DNA of 64,000 nt from Corynebacterium sphenisci DSM 44792 (GTDB taxonomy: Bacteria; Actinomycetota; Actinomycetes; Mycobacteriales; Mycobacteriaceae): contig NZ_CP009248.1 of the NCBI RefSeq assembly GCF_001941505.1, positions 62,001 through 126,000 of the forward strand, in the 5' to 3' direction. Shown here piece after piece: positions 27,167-36,943 of the stretch; the first letter of the stretch is position 1, and every line of letters starts with the position of its first letter. The translations under genes and the position numbers were made by a program. The notes beneath the pieces are model-generated. The model was not told the DNA's origin. It ran no database searches and saw only the letters and a program-made list of their open reading frames with translations.

Positions 27167-28147
27167 TCAGCCCCATTTCGGCCCCGGCGCCCGCCAGCGC
27201 GCCAGCGCCGGCAGCAGCTCCGCCGGATCCGCGACGTGGATCAGCGAGTCCACGTGCCGGCGGCGGATCATGCCCGCCGCGGCCAGGGAGCGCAGCATCG
27301 CCAGCAGCGGCTCCCAGAACCCGCCCGGGCCGACCAGGGCCACCGGGCGGTCGTGGATGCCCAGATGCTGCCGGGTCCACACCTCGAAGAACTCCTCCAG
27401 GGTGCCCGCCCCGCCGGGCAGCGCCACGAAGGCGTCGCCGAGGGCGTACATCCGCTCCTTGCGCTCCGGCATCGTGCCCACCCGCTCGAAGCGGGTCAGC
27501 CCCGGATGGCCCAGCTCCCGGTCCAGCAGCAGCCCGGGCATCACCCCGACGACCTCCCCGCCGCCGGCCAGGGTGGCGTCGGCGACCCGGCCCATCAGCC
27601 CCACCGAGGCCCCGCCGTAGACCAGCCGCACCCGCTCCGCGGCGAGCACCGCGCCGAGCCGCCCGGCGGCCTCCGCCCACGCCGGATCGGCGCCCTCGGC
27701 GGAGCCGGCGAAGACGGTCACCGCGGAGACGGTCCGCGCCGGGGCGCCCCCGCGCAGCCGGGGCAGGGTGTGGTTCACCAGCATCGGCGCCAGGGACCCG
27801 GTGGGCGCCATCGGATCCACCCAGCGCAGCTCGGCGATCTCCGCCCGCGGGGCGACCGCGGGCGCCTCCCCGGCGTAGCGCAGGTGGATGCCCTGCACCC
27901 GCCGGCCCGGCTCATTGGCGGCGGCGTCCTCGGCGACGCCGAAATCCTCCAGCAGCGCCGGATCCAGCTCCGCGCCGAGCTCCTCGGCGATCTCGCGCAC
28001 GCAGGTCGCCTCCGGGGACTCCCCGGGCTCGGGTTTGCCCCCGGGCAGCATGAACCGCCCGGTGCCGCGTTTGCGCACGGTGAGCACCCGGCCGTCGCCG
28101 CGGCGGATCACCGCGGCGACCACCCGGATCGGGGGCCGTCCGGTCAC
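27167..28147 (-). CDS. NUDIX hydrolase-LOG family fusion protein
   Basis: A 326-residue fusion. Residues 1-125 are a NUDIX domain with an intact box (GKPEPGESPEATCVREIAEELG, metal glutamates present), expected to hydrolyse a nucleoside diphosphate derivative. Residues about 140-320 are a LOG-type phosphoribohydrolase with ERKERM and PGGAGTLEE (244-252), the signature of enzymes that cleave nucleoside 5'-monophosphates to base plus ribose phosphate. Both halves look active, suggesting serial clean-up of one nucleotide. The GTG start overlaps the emb stop (GTGA), so translation is coupled to emb. Confidence 0.85.
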   Translation of the reverse strand: MTGRPPIRVVAAVIRRGDGRVLTVRKRGTGRFMLPGGKPEPGESPEATCVREIAEELGAELDPALLEDFGVAEDAAANEPGRRVQGIHLRYAGEAPAVAPRAEIAELRWVDPMAPTGSLAPMLVNHTLPRLRGGAPARTVSAVTVFAGSAEGADPAWAEAAGRLGAVLAAERVRLVYGGASVGLMGRVADATLAGGGEVVGVMPGLLLDRELGHPGLTRFERVGTMPERKERMYALGDAFVALPGGAGTLEEFFEVWTRQHLGIHDRPVALVGPGGFWEPLLAMLRSLAAAGMIRRRHVDSLIHVADPAELLPALARWRAPGPKWG

Positions 28148-31100
28148 GGCCGCTCCAGGATCACCGGGTTGTCGGTGTGCCCGTCATCGTCGACGATCAT
28201 CTTGCCCGGGGACCACAGCCCGGAGCGGCGCTCCACCCGGGAGTCGATCCGGGCCGGATCCGGGGCCACCCCGTCATTGGTGCGGGGGGTGAGCCGCTCC
28301 ACCGAACCCCAGTCCCGGGCCCAGTCGTCCTTCTCGTAGGCGGGCACCGCCACCGCGTCGTTGACCGCGTCGGTCATGCCCAGCACCCCGCCGCCGCCGG
28401 CGGCCTGCCAGGTGTCCGTGGAGGAGATCTTCAGCGGGCGGTCCGGCATGATCCGGTAGGCGGGGTTCTCCGCCACCCCGCCGCGGTGATCGAAGGGCCG
28501 CTGGCAGGGGAACTGGAAGGCCACCGCCCAGTCCGGCAGGGTCGGCGTGTCCCGGTCGATGACCTCCGTCATCGGGGCCAGCTCCGGCACCCGCGGCGGG
28601 GTCACCGCCAGCCACTGGTCCTTCGCCAGGTTGAGGTCCTCGGCGACCAGCCGCACCGCGGTGGCGCCCTCCGGCACCCGGTCCATGGGCAGCCGCAGAT
28701 TGCGCCAGGACGGCTTCGGACCGATGTCCATCGGCTCCAGGACGCCGAGGCTCTCCCAGCCGCCCTCGCCGGCGCCGGGCCGGGCGAACTCCAGCACCAG
28801 CCGGGCGCCGGGCTGGCGCACCCCGTTGAAGTCGGCGTGCGCGATCCGGCCGGCGGCGGTGACCACCAGCAGCGGGGTGCGCTCATCGGCGGCGGGCAGC
28901 TCGTACCAGGTGGTCTGCAGCCGCGCCGGCACCTGCACCTCCTTGCTGTAGGAGCCCAGCACCGGCACCGTCGAGGCGCGCAGCCCGAAGGGCAGCCGGG
29001 CCCGGGAGCCGTTCACCCCGGCGTCGCGGGAGAACCCGCCGCCGGTGCCCGCGGACTGGCCCACCGCCAGGTTGTTGTCCGCGAGCTCGTCGACGTCGGT
29101 GTTCGCGGTGCCGTCGTCGACCCACTCCGGCTCCGCGGTCATGTCCGAGGGCAGCCCGTTGGGGTCGAAGCCGCGATCGGTCTCCCCGGCGGAGAGCGAC
29201 TCCGCCAGGGGGCCGCGCACCGGGCGCAGGAAGTCCCGGTTCGGGTTGGTCTCCATCAGGATGTCCTCGGCGAGGGCGCAGCTGGAGCCGGTGAGCGCCC
29301 GCAGATTGCCCATGGCCAGGGAGTACGCCGGGTACTGGCTCACCGCCCCCTTGGCCAGGGAGGCCACCGAGAAGGCGACGATGATGAAGGTGCCCACCAC
29401 GATCGGGGAGGCGGCGATGGCGCCCAGGCGCAGCCGCTTCGCCGCGCTGGAGGGCCTGCGCCGGCCCCGGTACTCGTCGACGAAGCTCAGCGAGGCGCCG
29501 ATCGCGATCACGACCAGGGCGATCAGCAGCACCACCGAATTGGCCTCGTGGCCGTGGTACTGCACGGTCTTGTCGAACCAGGGCACCCCGTAGGCGCCGA
29601 CGTACCACCAGCCGTTGATCCCGGTGAGGGAGTAGGCCAGCACGAAGATCATGAACCCGGCGAAGAGCACCTGGTTGCGCCGCGAGCCCACCGCCCAGTG
29701 GCTGATCGCCATCGCCGCCAGGGCGGCCAGAGCGGCGCCGATACCGGCGTAGACCCCGAAATGGTGGGTCCACTTCGTCGGCGTGAAGGTCATGAAGAAC
29801 ACGGTGCCGACGAACATGAACACCAGCCGGGTGGCCGGGGCGGCCAGCGCCCCGGGCACGGTGCGGTGCCGCAGCAGCGCCGCCACCGTGATGGCCAGGC
29901 AGACCAGGGCCACGACCACCGGGAAACGGCGGGTCATGGACCCGTCGACGGACTGCAGCAGCAGCCAGTACCAGCGGATCGGCTCCTCGTACCAGTGCAG
30001 GGAGGGGCCCACCGCGCTGCGCGCGCGCACCGCCTCCAGCACCGAGGCCAGGGTCTGGTCGCCGAAGACGCCGACCAGGATGGCGGTGCCCGCGGCGAGG
30101 AAGGGCGCGATCTGCATCGCCGGGGCGCGCCAGCCCCCGCCGAGCACCCGGTGCCGCTCCACCACGATCCGGATCAGCGCCGGCAGCCCGCCGAGGATCG
30201 CGGCCACCGCCATCAGCCCGGTGGGCCCGGAGCCCAGGGACAGGGTGGCGATGATCACGCCGAAGGCGGCGGGCAGCAGCCGCCGGGTGCGGATCGCGCG
30301 CTCGAAGAACACCCAGGTGAGCAGGGCGCCGCAGGCGATCACCGGCTCCGGGCGCAGCCCGTTGTTGTAGGGCAGCCAGAAGGCCAGCAGCACCCCGGCC
30401 GCCGACCAGTACGCCACCCGCCGGGAGGCGATGCCCGCGCCCAGCCGCGGGATGATCAGCCGGGACAGCGCGAACCAGATGGTCAGCCCGGCCAGCAGCG
30501 CGGGCAGCCGCATCCACAGCGAGGCGGTGGACACCCGGGCCATCAGCGCCAGGATGTCGTAGAAGGGCCAGCCGAAGGGCGATTCCGGGGCCCCGAACCA
30601 GCGGTAGTAGTTGGCCATGTAGCCGGACTCGTGGGAGACCCGGGCCATGGTGAAGATGTAGCCGTCGTCGGAGGTGTTCGCCCCCATCACGTGCCAGAGC
30701 AGCAGGGTGCCCACGACGACCCCGTCCAGGGGCCGGGGCCGCCAGGCCCCGCGCGGGAACCAGCGCAGCCGATCCGCCCCGTCCACCCGGTCCACCCGGG
30801 ACAGCGCGAACAGCGCCGCGGCAGTGAGCGCCAGGCCGGCGAGCATCGCGGCGAGCTTCAGCGGCGTCGGCGAGGAGGTGAACCGGGAGTCGATCTCGAT
30901 GTCCACGGCCAGGCCCGCGGCCACCGCCCCGGCGGCGTCATCGCGCGGGTTCAGCGCGGTGTACACCCCCGTGACCTGGGGGCGGGCGTCGCCGACCAGG
31001 GTGCCGCGCAGCGGCCTGCCCTCCTTGTCCACCGCCCCGGGCACCTCCGCGGTGGTGCGCCCGGCATCGGAGCGCAGGGTGATCACCCGGTCCCGGTTCG

Positions 31101-31617
31101 CCGCGTAGGCCGCCTCGTCCAGGGAGAGCAGCACCCGGTCCCGGACGATCACGTCCAGGGAGTTCTCGGTGCGCCGGATCTGCAGACCCTCCTCGGTGGC
31201 CTTCGGCGCCCCCGGGGGCAGGGTGCCCAGCACCACGGTGCGCCCCTCGGGCAGGTCCTCGGCCAGGCCCACCGGCACGGTGAGCTCCAGTTCCGCCGGC
31301 GCCTGCGCCATCAGCGGCGCGGTCACCGAGTTCAGGCTGCCCCCCTGCGGCCAGCTCAGCGAGGTCTGGGTCTGGTTCACCGGCAGGAAGGGCACGGTGA
31401 GGAAGAGCAGGAAGCCGAGCAGCCCACCCAGGATGGCGGTGCGGCGCACCGCCGCACCCGGCCGGGGACCGTCCATGGGGGGCCGCTCCACGGACTCCAG
31501 CTGCACGGTCTCCTGGGCGATCACCTCCCGCTCCACCCGGGGGTCGCGGCCGGGGGCCGCGGGCTGGGCGTCGGATGGCGACGGGGGTTCCTGGGGGTTG
31601 GGTTCGTCGGCAATCAC
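28144..31617 (-). CDS. emb: Arabinofuranosyltransferase Emb
   Basis: A 1157-residue GT-C membrane glycosyltransferase that extends the arabinan of arabinogalactan using decaprenyl-phospho-arabinose; the family is the target of ethambutol. The catalytic DD is Asp317/Asp318 in GANTSDDGYIF, after a long extracytoplasmic N-terminal loop. About 13 membrane segments follow and the C-terminal 400 residues form the carbohydrate-binding part. Only one emb gene is present, as in corynebacteria, where mycobacteria have three. The GTG at 31617 follows TAGACT by 8 nt. It lies directly downstream of aftA. Confidence 0.95.
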   Translation of the reverse strand: MIADEPNPQEPPSPSDAQPAAPGRDPRVEREVIAQETVQLESVERPPMDGPRPGAAVRRTAILGGLLGFLLFLTVPFLPVNQTQTSLSWPQGGSLNSVTAPLMAQAPAELELTVPVGLAEDLPEGRTVVLGTLPPGAPKATEEGLQIRRTENSLDVIVRDRVLLSLDEAAYAANRDRVITLRSDAGRTTAEVPGAVDKEGRPLRGTLVGDARPQVTGVYTALNPRDDAAGAVAAGLAVDIEIDSRFTSSPTPLKLAAMLAGLALTAAALFALSRVDRVDGADRLRWFPRGAWRPRPLDGVVVGTLLLWHVMGANTSDDGYIFTMARVSHESGYMANYYRWFGAPESPFGWPFYDILALMARVSTASLWMRLPALLAGLTIWFALSRLIIPRLGAGIASRRVAYWSAAGVLLAFWLPYNNGLRPEPVIACGALLTWVFFERAIRTRRLLPAAFGVIIATLSLGSGPTGLMAVAAILGGLPALIRIVVERHRVLGGGWRAPAMQIAPFLAAGTAILVGVFGDQTLASVLEAVRARSAVGPSLHWYEEPIRWYWLLLQSVDGSMTRRFPVVVALVCLAITVAALLRHRTVPGALAAPATRLVFMFVGTVFFMTFTPTKWTHHFGVYAGIGAALAALAAMAISHWAVGSRRNQVLFAGFMIFVLAYSLTGINGWWYVGAYGVPWFDKTVQYHGHEANSVVLLIALVVIAIGASLSFVDEYRGRRRPSSAAKRLRLGAIAASPIVVGTFIIVAFSVASLAKGAVSQYPAYSLAMGNLRALTGSSCALAEDILMETNPNRDFLRPVRGPLAESLSAGETDRGFDPNGLPSDMTAEPEWVDDGTANTDVDELADNNLAVGQSAGTGGGFSRDAGVNGSRARLPFGLRASTVPVLGSYSKEVQVPARLQTTWYELPAADERTPLLVVTAAGRIAHADFNGVRQPGARLVLEFARPGAGEGGWESLGVLEPMDIGPKPSWRNLRLPMDRVPEGATAVRLVAEDLNLAKDQWLAVTPPRVPELAPMTEVIDRDTPTLPDWAVAFQFPCQRPFDHRGGVAENPAYRIMPDRPLKISSTDTWQAAGGGGVLGMTDAVNDAVAVPAYEKDDWARDWGSVERLTPRTNDGVAPDPARIDSRVERRSGLWSPGKMIVDDDGHTDNPVILERP

Positions 31618-31625
31618 ATCAGGCG

Positions 31626-31631
31626 AGTCTA
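31626..31631 (-). promoter_or_regulatory. -10 element upstream of emb
   Basis: Minus-strand TAGACT with an 8-nt spacer to the GTG, in the 85-bp aftA-emb gap. It would allow emb and the NUDIX-LOG gene to be made independently of aftA. Confidence 0.5.
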
Positions 31632-31702
31632 CGGCACCGGGGGTGCGCCGGCGCCGATGGTTTTGCCCGAATGCCCGGCGCCGCCCCCGGCCGGCGGCGG
31701 GC

Positions 31703-33619
31703 TCAGCGCCGCACCAGCACCGCGAAGGGCCCCACCTGGGTGGCCGACCAGCCCTCGGCGAAGGCGCCCCGGTCGAAGGCGACGCCCCGGAAGAGCACGT
31801 TCGGGTTGTTCGGGTAGATGTCCTCGGCCAGGTCCAGGGTGAGCGGCGCCTCCGGGTCGGAGAGGTCCCCGCGCAGGATCAGCGCATCCGGGCCGCGCCA
31901 GCCGGAGCGGTCCAGCGCCGCGGCGAACTCCCCCGGATCCGAGAGCCCGGTCCAGGACTCGATGGCGGCGTTGCGCTTGTCGAATTCGCCCAGCGGATTG
32001 GCGTAGTGGCTGGTCATCGCCTGGAAGGAGTACCAGGGGTAGAAGGCCAGGAAATTGCGCTCATCGGTGAGCAGCACCGACTCCGCCGGGTCCAGGCCCG
32101 CCTCCCGGAGCACCCGATCCAGCTCCGGGTAATGCGCCCCGGCGTCCGGGGCGAAGCGGTCCGCGCGCCGCCCGGAGCCGTCGGTGTCGGTGTGCGCCAG
32201 GTCGATCGGCCCATGCAGCCGGGCGGGGATGGACTGGGCGTGGGCCACCGCGCAGGCCAGCGCGAGCACGGTGACCAGGGTCGCGACCCGGGTGCGCCGG
32301 CGCCGCGGCGCGGGGGCGCCCGGACGGGGGGATTCCCCCGCCCCCGCTGGCGTGTCGCGGGGCAGCCGGGACAGGGCCGCGGCGATGCCGAGCACCCCCG
32401 CGGTGGCCAGGGTGATGGTGATCGGGGCGGCGATCCGGAAGCCCAGCAGGGTGCGGCCGGTGAGGGTGGCCAGCATCGAGGCCAGGGCCCAGCCGTAGAG
32501 GGTGAGCGTCGCCAGGGCCAGCGCCCGGGCGGTCGGCTCGGCGGCGCGCAGCACCAGCCACGCCACCCCGGCCAGGCAGAGCAGGCCGAGCACCCCGGCG
32601 GAGAGCATCGGCAGCGGCAGCTGGGCCCCGTCCTCGGGCAGGTAGTGCGCGGCGGTGGCCCCGGAGGCCGGGGCCCCGCCCAGCCGGGCCAGCACGTACG
32701 GTGCCCACACGCTCGCCGCGATGAGCAGGGACCCGGCCCCGATCCCGGCCAGCCGCAGCAGCGGGGCGACCCGGCGCAGCCGGATCGCGGCACCGGCCGC
32801 GGCGAGCACGGCGACCAGGGCGGCGACCGCGGTGTGCAGGGTGTAGAAGGTCGCCGAGGCGCCCAGGAAGAGCGTCAGGGCGACCGCGGCGGCGCGGCCG
32901 CCGTAGGCGGCGCGCCGGGCGAGCACCGCCGCGGCCGGGGCGCCCATCGCCACCACCGCGGCGTAGGGCTCCTCCGCGGCGACGGTGAGCGCCACCGCGG
33001 TGGTGCTCAGCGCGATCGCGGCGCCCAGGGCGAGCGAGCCGGTGAGCCGGCGCCACACCGGCACCAGCAGGCAGCCGGCGGCGGCGAAGGTGATCAGCGC
33101 CCAGGGCTGGAAGGCCGCCCAGCCGGGCAGGCCCGCCGCCCGGGCGAACCAGCCGCCGAGCCGGAACCAGCCGGCCGGGTAGAACGGCGGCACGTCGATG
33201 TAGGACATGTCGCGCAAGCCCGGTTCGGCGGCCATCCGGGTGAGGTACTCGGTGCGGAAGCCCTGGTCCACGCTCACCCCGTCCAGGTAGAGCCGGGTCG
33301 AGGCCAGCGGGATGCCCAGCACCGCCACCACCAGCCCGGCGGGGGCGAGGTGGGTGACCAGGGCGACGGCGGCGCGGCCGGCCCGGCCCATGGCGGGGCG
33401 CAGGTGCGCGGCGAGCAGCGCCGCCGCGGTGGCGGCGAGCACCACGGTCACCGCGGCGGTGGCCAGGGCCCGGGTCATCGGGGAGCCGCCGAAGGCGGGC
33501 AGGCTCATCGCGTGCAGCACCAGCCAGGCGGCCAGGGCGGCCACCGCCCCGCCGGCGGCGGCCGCGGGGATCGCGGCCAGGGTGCGCGACAGCGGCGCGG
33601 GTGGGCGGGCGGCGTTCAT
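31703..33619 (-). CDS. aftA: Galactan 5-O-arabinofuranosyltransferase AftA
   Basis: A 638-residue polytopic GT-C enzyme that attaches the first arabinose to galactan. The family-specific block VSVDQGFRTEYLTRM (116-130) and DMSYIDVPPFYPAGWF (137-152) is intact. The N-terminal two-thirds is membrane helices and the C-terminal 200 residues face outward. It sits between dprE2 (21-bp gap) and emb, the same order as mycobacterial Rv3790-Rv3795. Confidence 0.93.
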   Translation of the reverse strand: MNAARPPAPLSRTLAAIPAAAAGGAVAALAAWLVLHAMSLPAFGGSPMTRALATAAVTVVLAATAAALLAAHLRPAMGRAGRAAVALVTHLAPAGLVVAVLGIPLASTRLYLDGVSVDQGFRTEYLTRMAAEPGLRDMSYIDVPPFYPAGWFRLGGWFARAAGLPGWAAFQPWALITFAAAGCLLVPVWRRLTGSLALGAAIALSTTAVALTVAAEEPYAAVVAMGAPAAAVLARRAAYGGRAAAVALTLFLGASATFYTLHTAVAALVAVLAAAGAAIRLRRVAPLLRLAGIGAGSLLIAASVWAPYVLARLGGAPASGATAAHYLPEDGAQLPLPMLSAGVLGLLCLAGVAWLVLRAAEPTARALALATLTLYGWALASMLATLTGRTLLGFRIAAPITITLATAGVLGIAAALSRLPRDTPAGAGESPRPGAPAPRRRRTRVATLVTVLALACAVAHAQSIPARLHGPIDLAHTDTDGSGRRADRFAPDAGAHYPELDRVLREAGLDPAESVLLTDERNFLAFYPWYSFQAMTSHYANPLGEFDKRNAAIESWTGLSDPGEFAAALDRSGWRGPDALILRGDLSDPEAPLTLDLAEDIYPNNPNVLFRGVAFDRGAFAEGWSATQVGPFAVLVRR

Positions 33620-33640
33620 CGGCGTCCGGGGGCGGCGGGC

Positions 33641-34402
33641 CTAGATCGGCAGCCGGCGGAAGATCGGGCGCGGGATGTGCTTGAGCACCATCATCACCGC
33701 CTGGAAGGCCGGCGGCGCCCACACCAGGCGCCGGCCCTTGTCCACGGAGGCCACCGCGAGTTTGGCGACCTCCTCCTTGTCCACGGTCAGCGGGGCCTCC
33801 GCCACCCCGGCGGACATCCGGGTGCGCACCTGGCCGGGGCGGATCACCAGGGTCCGCACCCCGTACTCCTCCAGGGCCTCGCCGAGGCAGAGGTAGAACC
33901 CGTCCAGCCCGGCCTTGGTGGAGCCGTAGACGAAGTTGGAGCGGCGCACCCGCTCCCCGGCCACCGAGGACATGGCGATGAACTGGCCGTGGCCCTGCCG
34001 GCGGAAGCGCTCGCCGACGAGCACCCCCATCGACACCGCCCCGGTGTAGTTCACCTGGGCGATCTGCACCGCCTTGCGCTGATCGCGCCACAGCTCCTCG
34101 GCCTCGCCGAGCAGCCCGAAGGCGACGATGCACACGTCGACGTCGCCGCCGGCGAAGGCGGCGTCGACCACCGCCGGATGGGAGTCGAAGTCCGCGGCGT
34201 CGAAGTCGAGCAGCTCCACCTCGGCGGCGCCGGCCTCGCGCATCGCCGCCGCGGCGGCCTCCCGGCCGGGATCGTCGGCCAGGGCGGCCAGGATCACCCG
34301 GGCCGGGCCGCGGCGGAGGAACTCGGCGGTGATCGCCAGGCCGATTTCGCTGGTGCCGCCGAGGACGAGGATGGACTGGGGCGCGCCCACTGCGTTGATC
34401 AT
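33641..34402 (-). CDS. dprE2: Decaprenylphospho-2-keto-ribose reductase DprE2
   Basis: A 253-residue short-chain dehydrogenase that reduces the 2-keto intermediate produced by DprE1 to decaprenyl-phospho-arabinose. It has the nucleotide motif [10 protein letters not shown] (12-21) and catalytic Tyr159/Lys163 in YGSTK. An AAGGAGC ribosome site precedes the ATG and 25 bp separate it from dprE1, consistent with one operon. Confidence 0.94.
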   Translation of the reverse strand: MINAVGAPQSILVLGGTSEIGLAITAEFLRRGPARVILAALADDPGREAAAAAMREAGAAEVELLDFDAADFDSHPAVVDAAFAGGDVDVCIVAFGLLGEAEELWRDQRKAVQIAQVNYTGAVSMGVLVGERFRRQGHGQFIAMSSVAGERVRRSNFVYGSTKAGLDGFYLCLGEALEEYGVRTLVIRPGQVRTRMSAGVAEAPLTVDKEEVAKLAVASVDKGRRLVWAPPAFQAVMMVLKHIPRPIFRRLPI

Positions 34403-34427
34403 GTGATGCTCCTTGGGTTCTCGGCGG

Positions 34428-35897
34428 CTAGTTCAGTTCGAGCCGGCGGCTCATGTCGGAGGCGAACACCCCGGTGGGGTCGAGCTCACGGCGCAGCCGC
34501 AGCCAGTCCGCCATCCCCGGGTACATGGCGTGGAAGGTCTCCGCGGAGGTGCGCGACTCCTTCGCCAGGTACAGCCGGCCGCCGAACTCGCGCACCCGGG
34601 CGTCCAGATCGTCGAGGAAGGAGCCCAGCCCGGCCTTGATCGGGAAGTCCACGCACACGTTCCAGCCCGGCATCGGGTAGGACAGCGGGGCCCGGTTGCC
34701 CTCGCCGAAGAGCTTGAACACGTTGAGCGCCGAGTAGTGCCCGGAGCCCTGGATGTCCCGGATGATGCCCTTGAAGGCGTCGACGGCCTCGGTGGGCACC
34801 ACGAACTGGTACTGCAGGAAACCCCGCTTGCCGTAGCCGCGGTTCCATTCCCCGATCAGATCCAGCGGCTGGTAGAACTGCGTCAGGTTCTGCACCTGGT
34901 TGCGGTAGGTGCCGGATTTCAGCCACCACAGCTCCCCGATCGCCACCATGGACAGCTTGTTCATGGTCCAGGAGGGGAAGATGTCCGGCACCGTGACCAG
35001 CTGGGGGGCGTTGAACTTCAGCGGGTCCTTCGCCAGCTTCGGGGCGAGCTCCTCCAGCTGGGCCAGGGTGGCCAGGCTGCCGCGGGAGATCGCCGCCCGG
35101 CCGAGCTTCGGCTCCGGGGAGATCGCGTCGAACCAGGCCGAGGAGTAGGTGTAGTTCACCTCGGAGCCGTCGGAGTGGAAGGCGATGGTCTCGTCGAGGC
35201 TCCCGGTGAGATCCCCGTCGGCGATGAAGTAGGCGGTCTCGGTGCGGGTCATCCGGATCCGGGCGCGCAGGATGATGCCGGTGAGGCCCATCCCGCCGAC
35301 GGTGGCCCAGAAGATCGACCCGTCCGGGTCGTCGGCGCTGCCCTCCGGCTCCAGGTGCAGGATCCGGCCGTCGGCGATGAGCAGCTCCATGGAGGCGACG
35401 TGGTCGCCGAAGGAGCCGGCGGAATGGTGGTTCTTGCCGTGGATGTCCGGGCCGATCGCCCCGCCCACGGTGACCTGCCGGGTGCCGGGCAGCACCGGCA
35501 CCCACAGCCCGTAGGGCAGCGCCGCCTTCATCAGCTGGTCCAGGGTGACCCCGGCGTCGACGTCCACGATCGCGGCATCGGGGTCGATGGAGTGGATCCG
35601 GTTCAGCGGCCGCATGTCCACGACCAGGCCGCCGGCGTTCTGCGCCGGGTCGCCGTAGGAGCGGCCCATGCCGCGGGCGATCACGCCGCGGGCGGCGTGC
35701 GCGGGGGCGCCGTCATTGCGCTCGGCGACCATCCGCACCGCCGCCGCGATCTGCTCGACGTCGCCGGTGGACAGGACCTCGGCGGTGGTCGGGGCGGTGC
35801 GGCCCCAGCCGGTGAGGGTCCTGGCTTCTGTGTGCAGGGCTCCGGGGGCACCGTTCGAAGCAGGGGTGCCGGACTTGCCCGTGTTCTTCCGCATCAT
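34428..35897 (-). CDS. dprE1: Decaprenylphospho-ribose 2'-oxidase DprE1
   Basis: A 489-residue FAD enzyme that oxidises decaprenyl-phospho-ribose, the first epimerisation step to the arabinose donor. It shows [15 protein letters not shown] and [18 protein letters not shown] around the FAD. Cys415 in [10 protein letters not shown] corresponds to the cysteine attacked by benzothiazinone drugs in mycobacteria, so that site is conserved. Two ATGs lie in tandem at the start, 5 and 8 nt after TAGCCT. It heads the operon dprE1-dprE2-aftA-emb. Confidence 0.95.
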   Translation of the reverse strand: MMRKNTGKSGTPASNGAPGALHTEARTLTGWGRTAPTTAEVLSTGDVEQIAAAVRMVAERNDGAPAHAARGVIARGMGRSYGDPAQNAGGLVVDMRPLNRIHSIDPDAAIVDVDAGVTLDQLMKAALPYGLWVPVLPGTRQVTVGGAIGPDIHGKNHHSAGSFGDHVASMELLIADGRILHLEPEGSADDPDGSIFWATVGGMGLTGIILRARIRMTRTETAYFIADGDLTGSLDETIAFHSDGSEVNYTYSSAWFDAISPEPKLGRAAISRGSLATLAQLEELAPKLAKDPLKFNAPQLVTVPDIFPSWTMNKLSMVAIGELWWLKSGTYRNQVQNLTQFYQPLDLIGEWNRGYGKRGFLQYQFVVPTEAVDAFKGIIRDIQGSGHYSALNVFKLFGEGNRAPLSYPMPGWNVCVDFPIKAGLGSFLDDLDARVREFGGRLYLAKESRTSAETFHAMYPGMADWLRLRRELDPTGVFASDMSRRLELN

Positions 35898-35902
35898 CGC
35901 CG

Positions 35903-35908
35903 AGGCTA
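35903..35908 (-). promoter_or_regulatory. -10 element of dprE1 operon
   Basis: Minus-strand TAGCCT, 5 nt before the first ATG and 8 nt before the second. The second may be the true leaderless start. Confidence 0.5.
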
Positions 35909-35944
35909 CCCGCGCCGGGGCCCGCGGGCGCGCAGGCGCGGGGA

Positions 35945-36175
35945 TCAGTCCAGGTCCAGCATGCGGCGCAGCTCCTCGGGCAGGTCCGCCTGCTCGGTGA
36001 TCACCGGCCCGGTGTGCTCCCGCAGGATCTCGTACACCCGGGCCCGGCTGGTGGAGTCCAGCAGCGGCAGCTCCTCGGCGACCATCCGGGTCAGCTCCGG
36101 GCTCAGCGGGGTGTTCGTGCGCTCGGCGGCGATGTAGGTCTGCGGGGCCTTCTTCTTGCGGAGGAATCCGAACAT
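35945..36175 (-). CDS. Small conserved-looking hypothetical protein
   Basis: A 76-residue protein beginning [11 protein letters not shown] with a mostly helical, acidic C-terminus ([12 protein letters not shown]). No domain is recognised and no signal peptide is seen. The codon pattern is strongly GC3-biased, as in real genes here. TAGTGT lies 7 nt before the ATG. It is on the same strand as dprE1, 47 bp upstream of it, and could be co-transcribed. Confidence 0.65.
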   Translation of the reverse strand: MFGFLRKKKAPQTYIAAERTNTPLSPELTRMVAEELPLLDSTSRARVYEILREHTGPVITEQADLPEELRRMLDLD

Positions 36176-36182
36176 GCCCGGC

Positions 36183-36188
36183 ACACTA
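36183..36188 (-). promoter_or_regulatory. -10 element of the 76-residue gene (overlaps divergent -10)
   Basis: Minus-strand TAGTGT with a 7-nt spacer to the ATG at 36175. It overlaps the plus-strand -10 at 36187-36192 by two bases. Confidence 0.5.
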
Positions 36189-36192
36189 TCCT
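36187..36192 (+). promoter_or_regulatory. -10 element of the 206-residue gene
   Basis: TATCCT with a 7-nt spacer to the ATG at 36200; no ribosome site. Confidence 0.5.
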
Positions 36193-36199
36193 GTGCACC

Positions 36200-36820
36200 A
36201 TGAGCACGCCCCCCGCACCCGAGGACCCGGCCGCCGCCGACGCCGGGGTCGACGTGATCGGCGGGGCCTTCGCCGCCGACGCCCCGGCCACCGTGGCGGT
36301 GGTCGCCGACGCCGGCGGGGAGGCCCTGGCCGTATGGCATGTGGAGCTCGCCCCCGCGGCGAGCGGGGACCGGCTCTCCGGGGCCTGGCTCACCGGGCCC
36401 GGGGACGGCGCCGCGGAACTGGCCCGGGTGCTCGCCGGATGCGCGGTGCTGCAGGTCGACGCCGTCGTCCCGGACTGGGCGGCGCCGGCGCTGGCGGACC
36501 TGCCCCGGATGGACCCGGCGGCCACCGTCGCGGAGCTGCGCGCCGTAGTGGGGCGGATCCGGGACCGGGCCGCGGCGGAGCGGGCCCGGCCCGGCCGGGG
36601 CACCCTCACCGCCCCCCGGCTGCCGGAGCTGCCCGACCCGGCGCCCATCGACTTCCCCCATGTCGGCGAACCCGCCGCGGCGGCCGCCCTGGGCTGGGCC
36701 CGGGGGCTGGAGGCGCTGGCCGAGGCCTGGGCGGAGGTGGACTCGCAGCGGCGCCGCCGGGACTGGCTGCGCGGGCCCCGCGGCACCGACCCGGTGCCCC
36801 TGCCGCTGGTCCTGCACTGA
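36200..36820 (+). CDS. Hypothetical protein, 206 residues
   Basis: Not recognised. It is a cytosolic-looking alanine-rich protein with a predicted alternating beta/alpha N-terminal part (VAVVADAGGEALAVWHVEL) and a helical, arginine-rich C-terminus. No catalytic motif is apparent. It is divergent from the 76-residue gene with only 24 bp between start codons, and leads towards the pRiA4b-like and gtrA genes on the same strand. Confidence 0.6.
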   Translation: MSTPPAPEDPAAADAGVDVIGGAFAADAPATVAVVADAGGEALAVWHVELAPAASGDRLSGAWLTGPGDGAAELARVLAGCAVLQVDAVVPDWAAPALADLPRMDPAATVAELRAVVGRIRDRAAAERARPGRGTLTAPRLPELPDPAPIDFPHVGEPAAAAALGWARGLEALAEAWAEVDSQRRRRDWLRGPRGTDPVPLPLVLH

Positions 36821-36930
36821 TCGGGGGTGTCGGCGATGGCCCCCGGGTCGGGCCGCTGAGCTGGGACTAAGGGGTTTCGGCCGCGCCATACCCGTCCCGG
36901 CGCCCGGCGGCCAGGTCGCCGCGGCGCCCC

Positions 36931-36936
36931 TACCAT
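36931..36936 (+). promoter_or_regulatory. -10 element of the pRiA4b-like gene
   Basis: TACCAT with a 7-nt spacer to the ATG at 36944; leaderless arrangement. Confidence 0.5.
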
Positions 36937-36943
36937 CGGTGGC

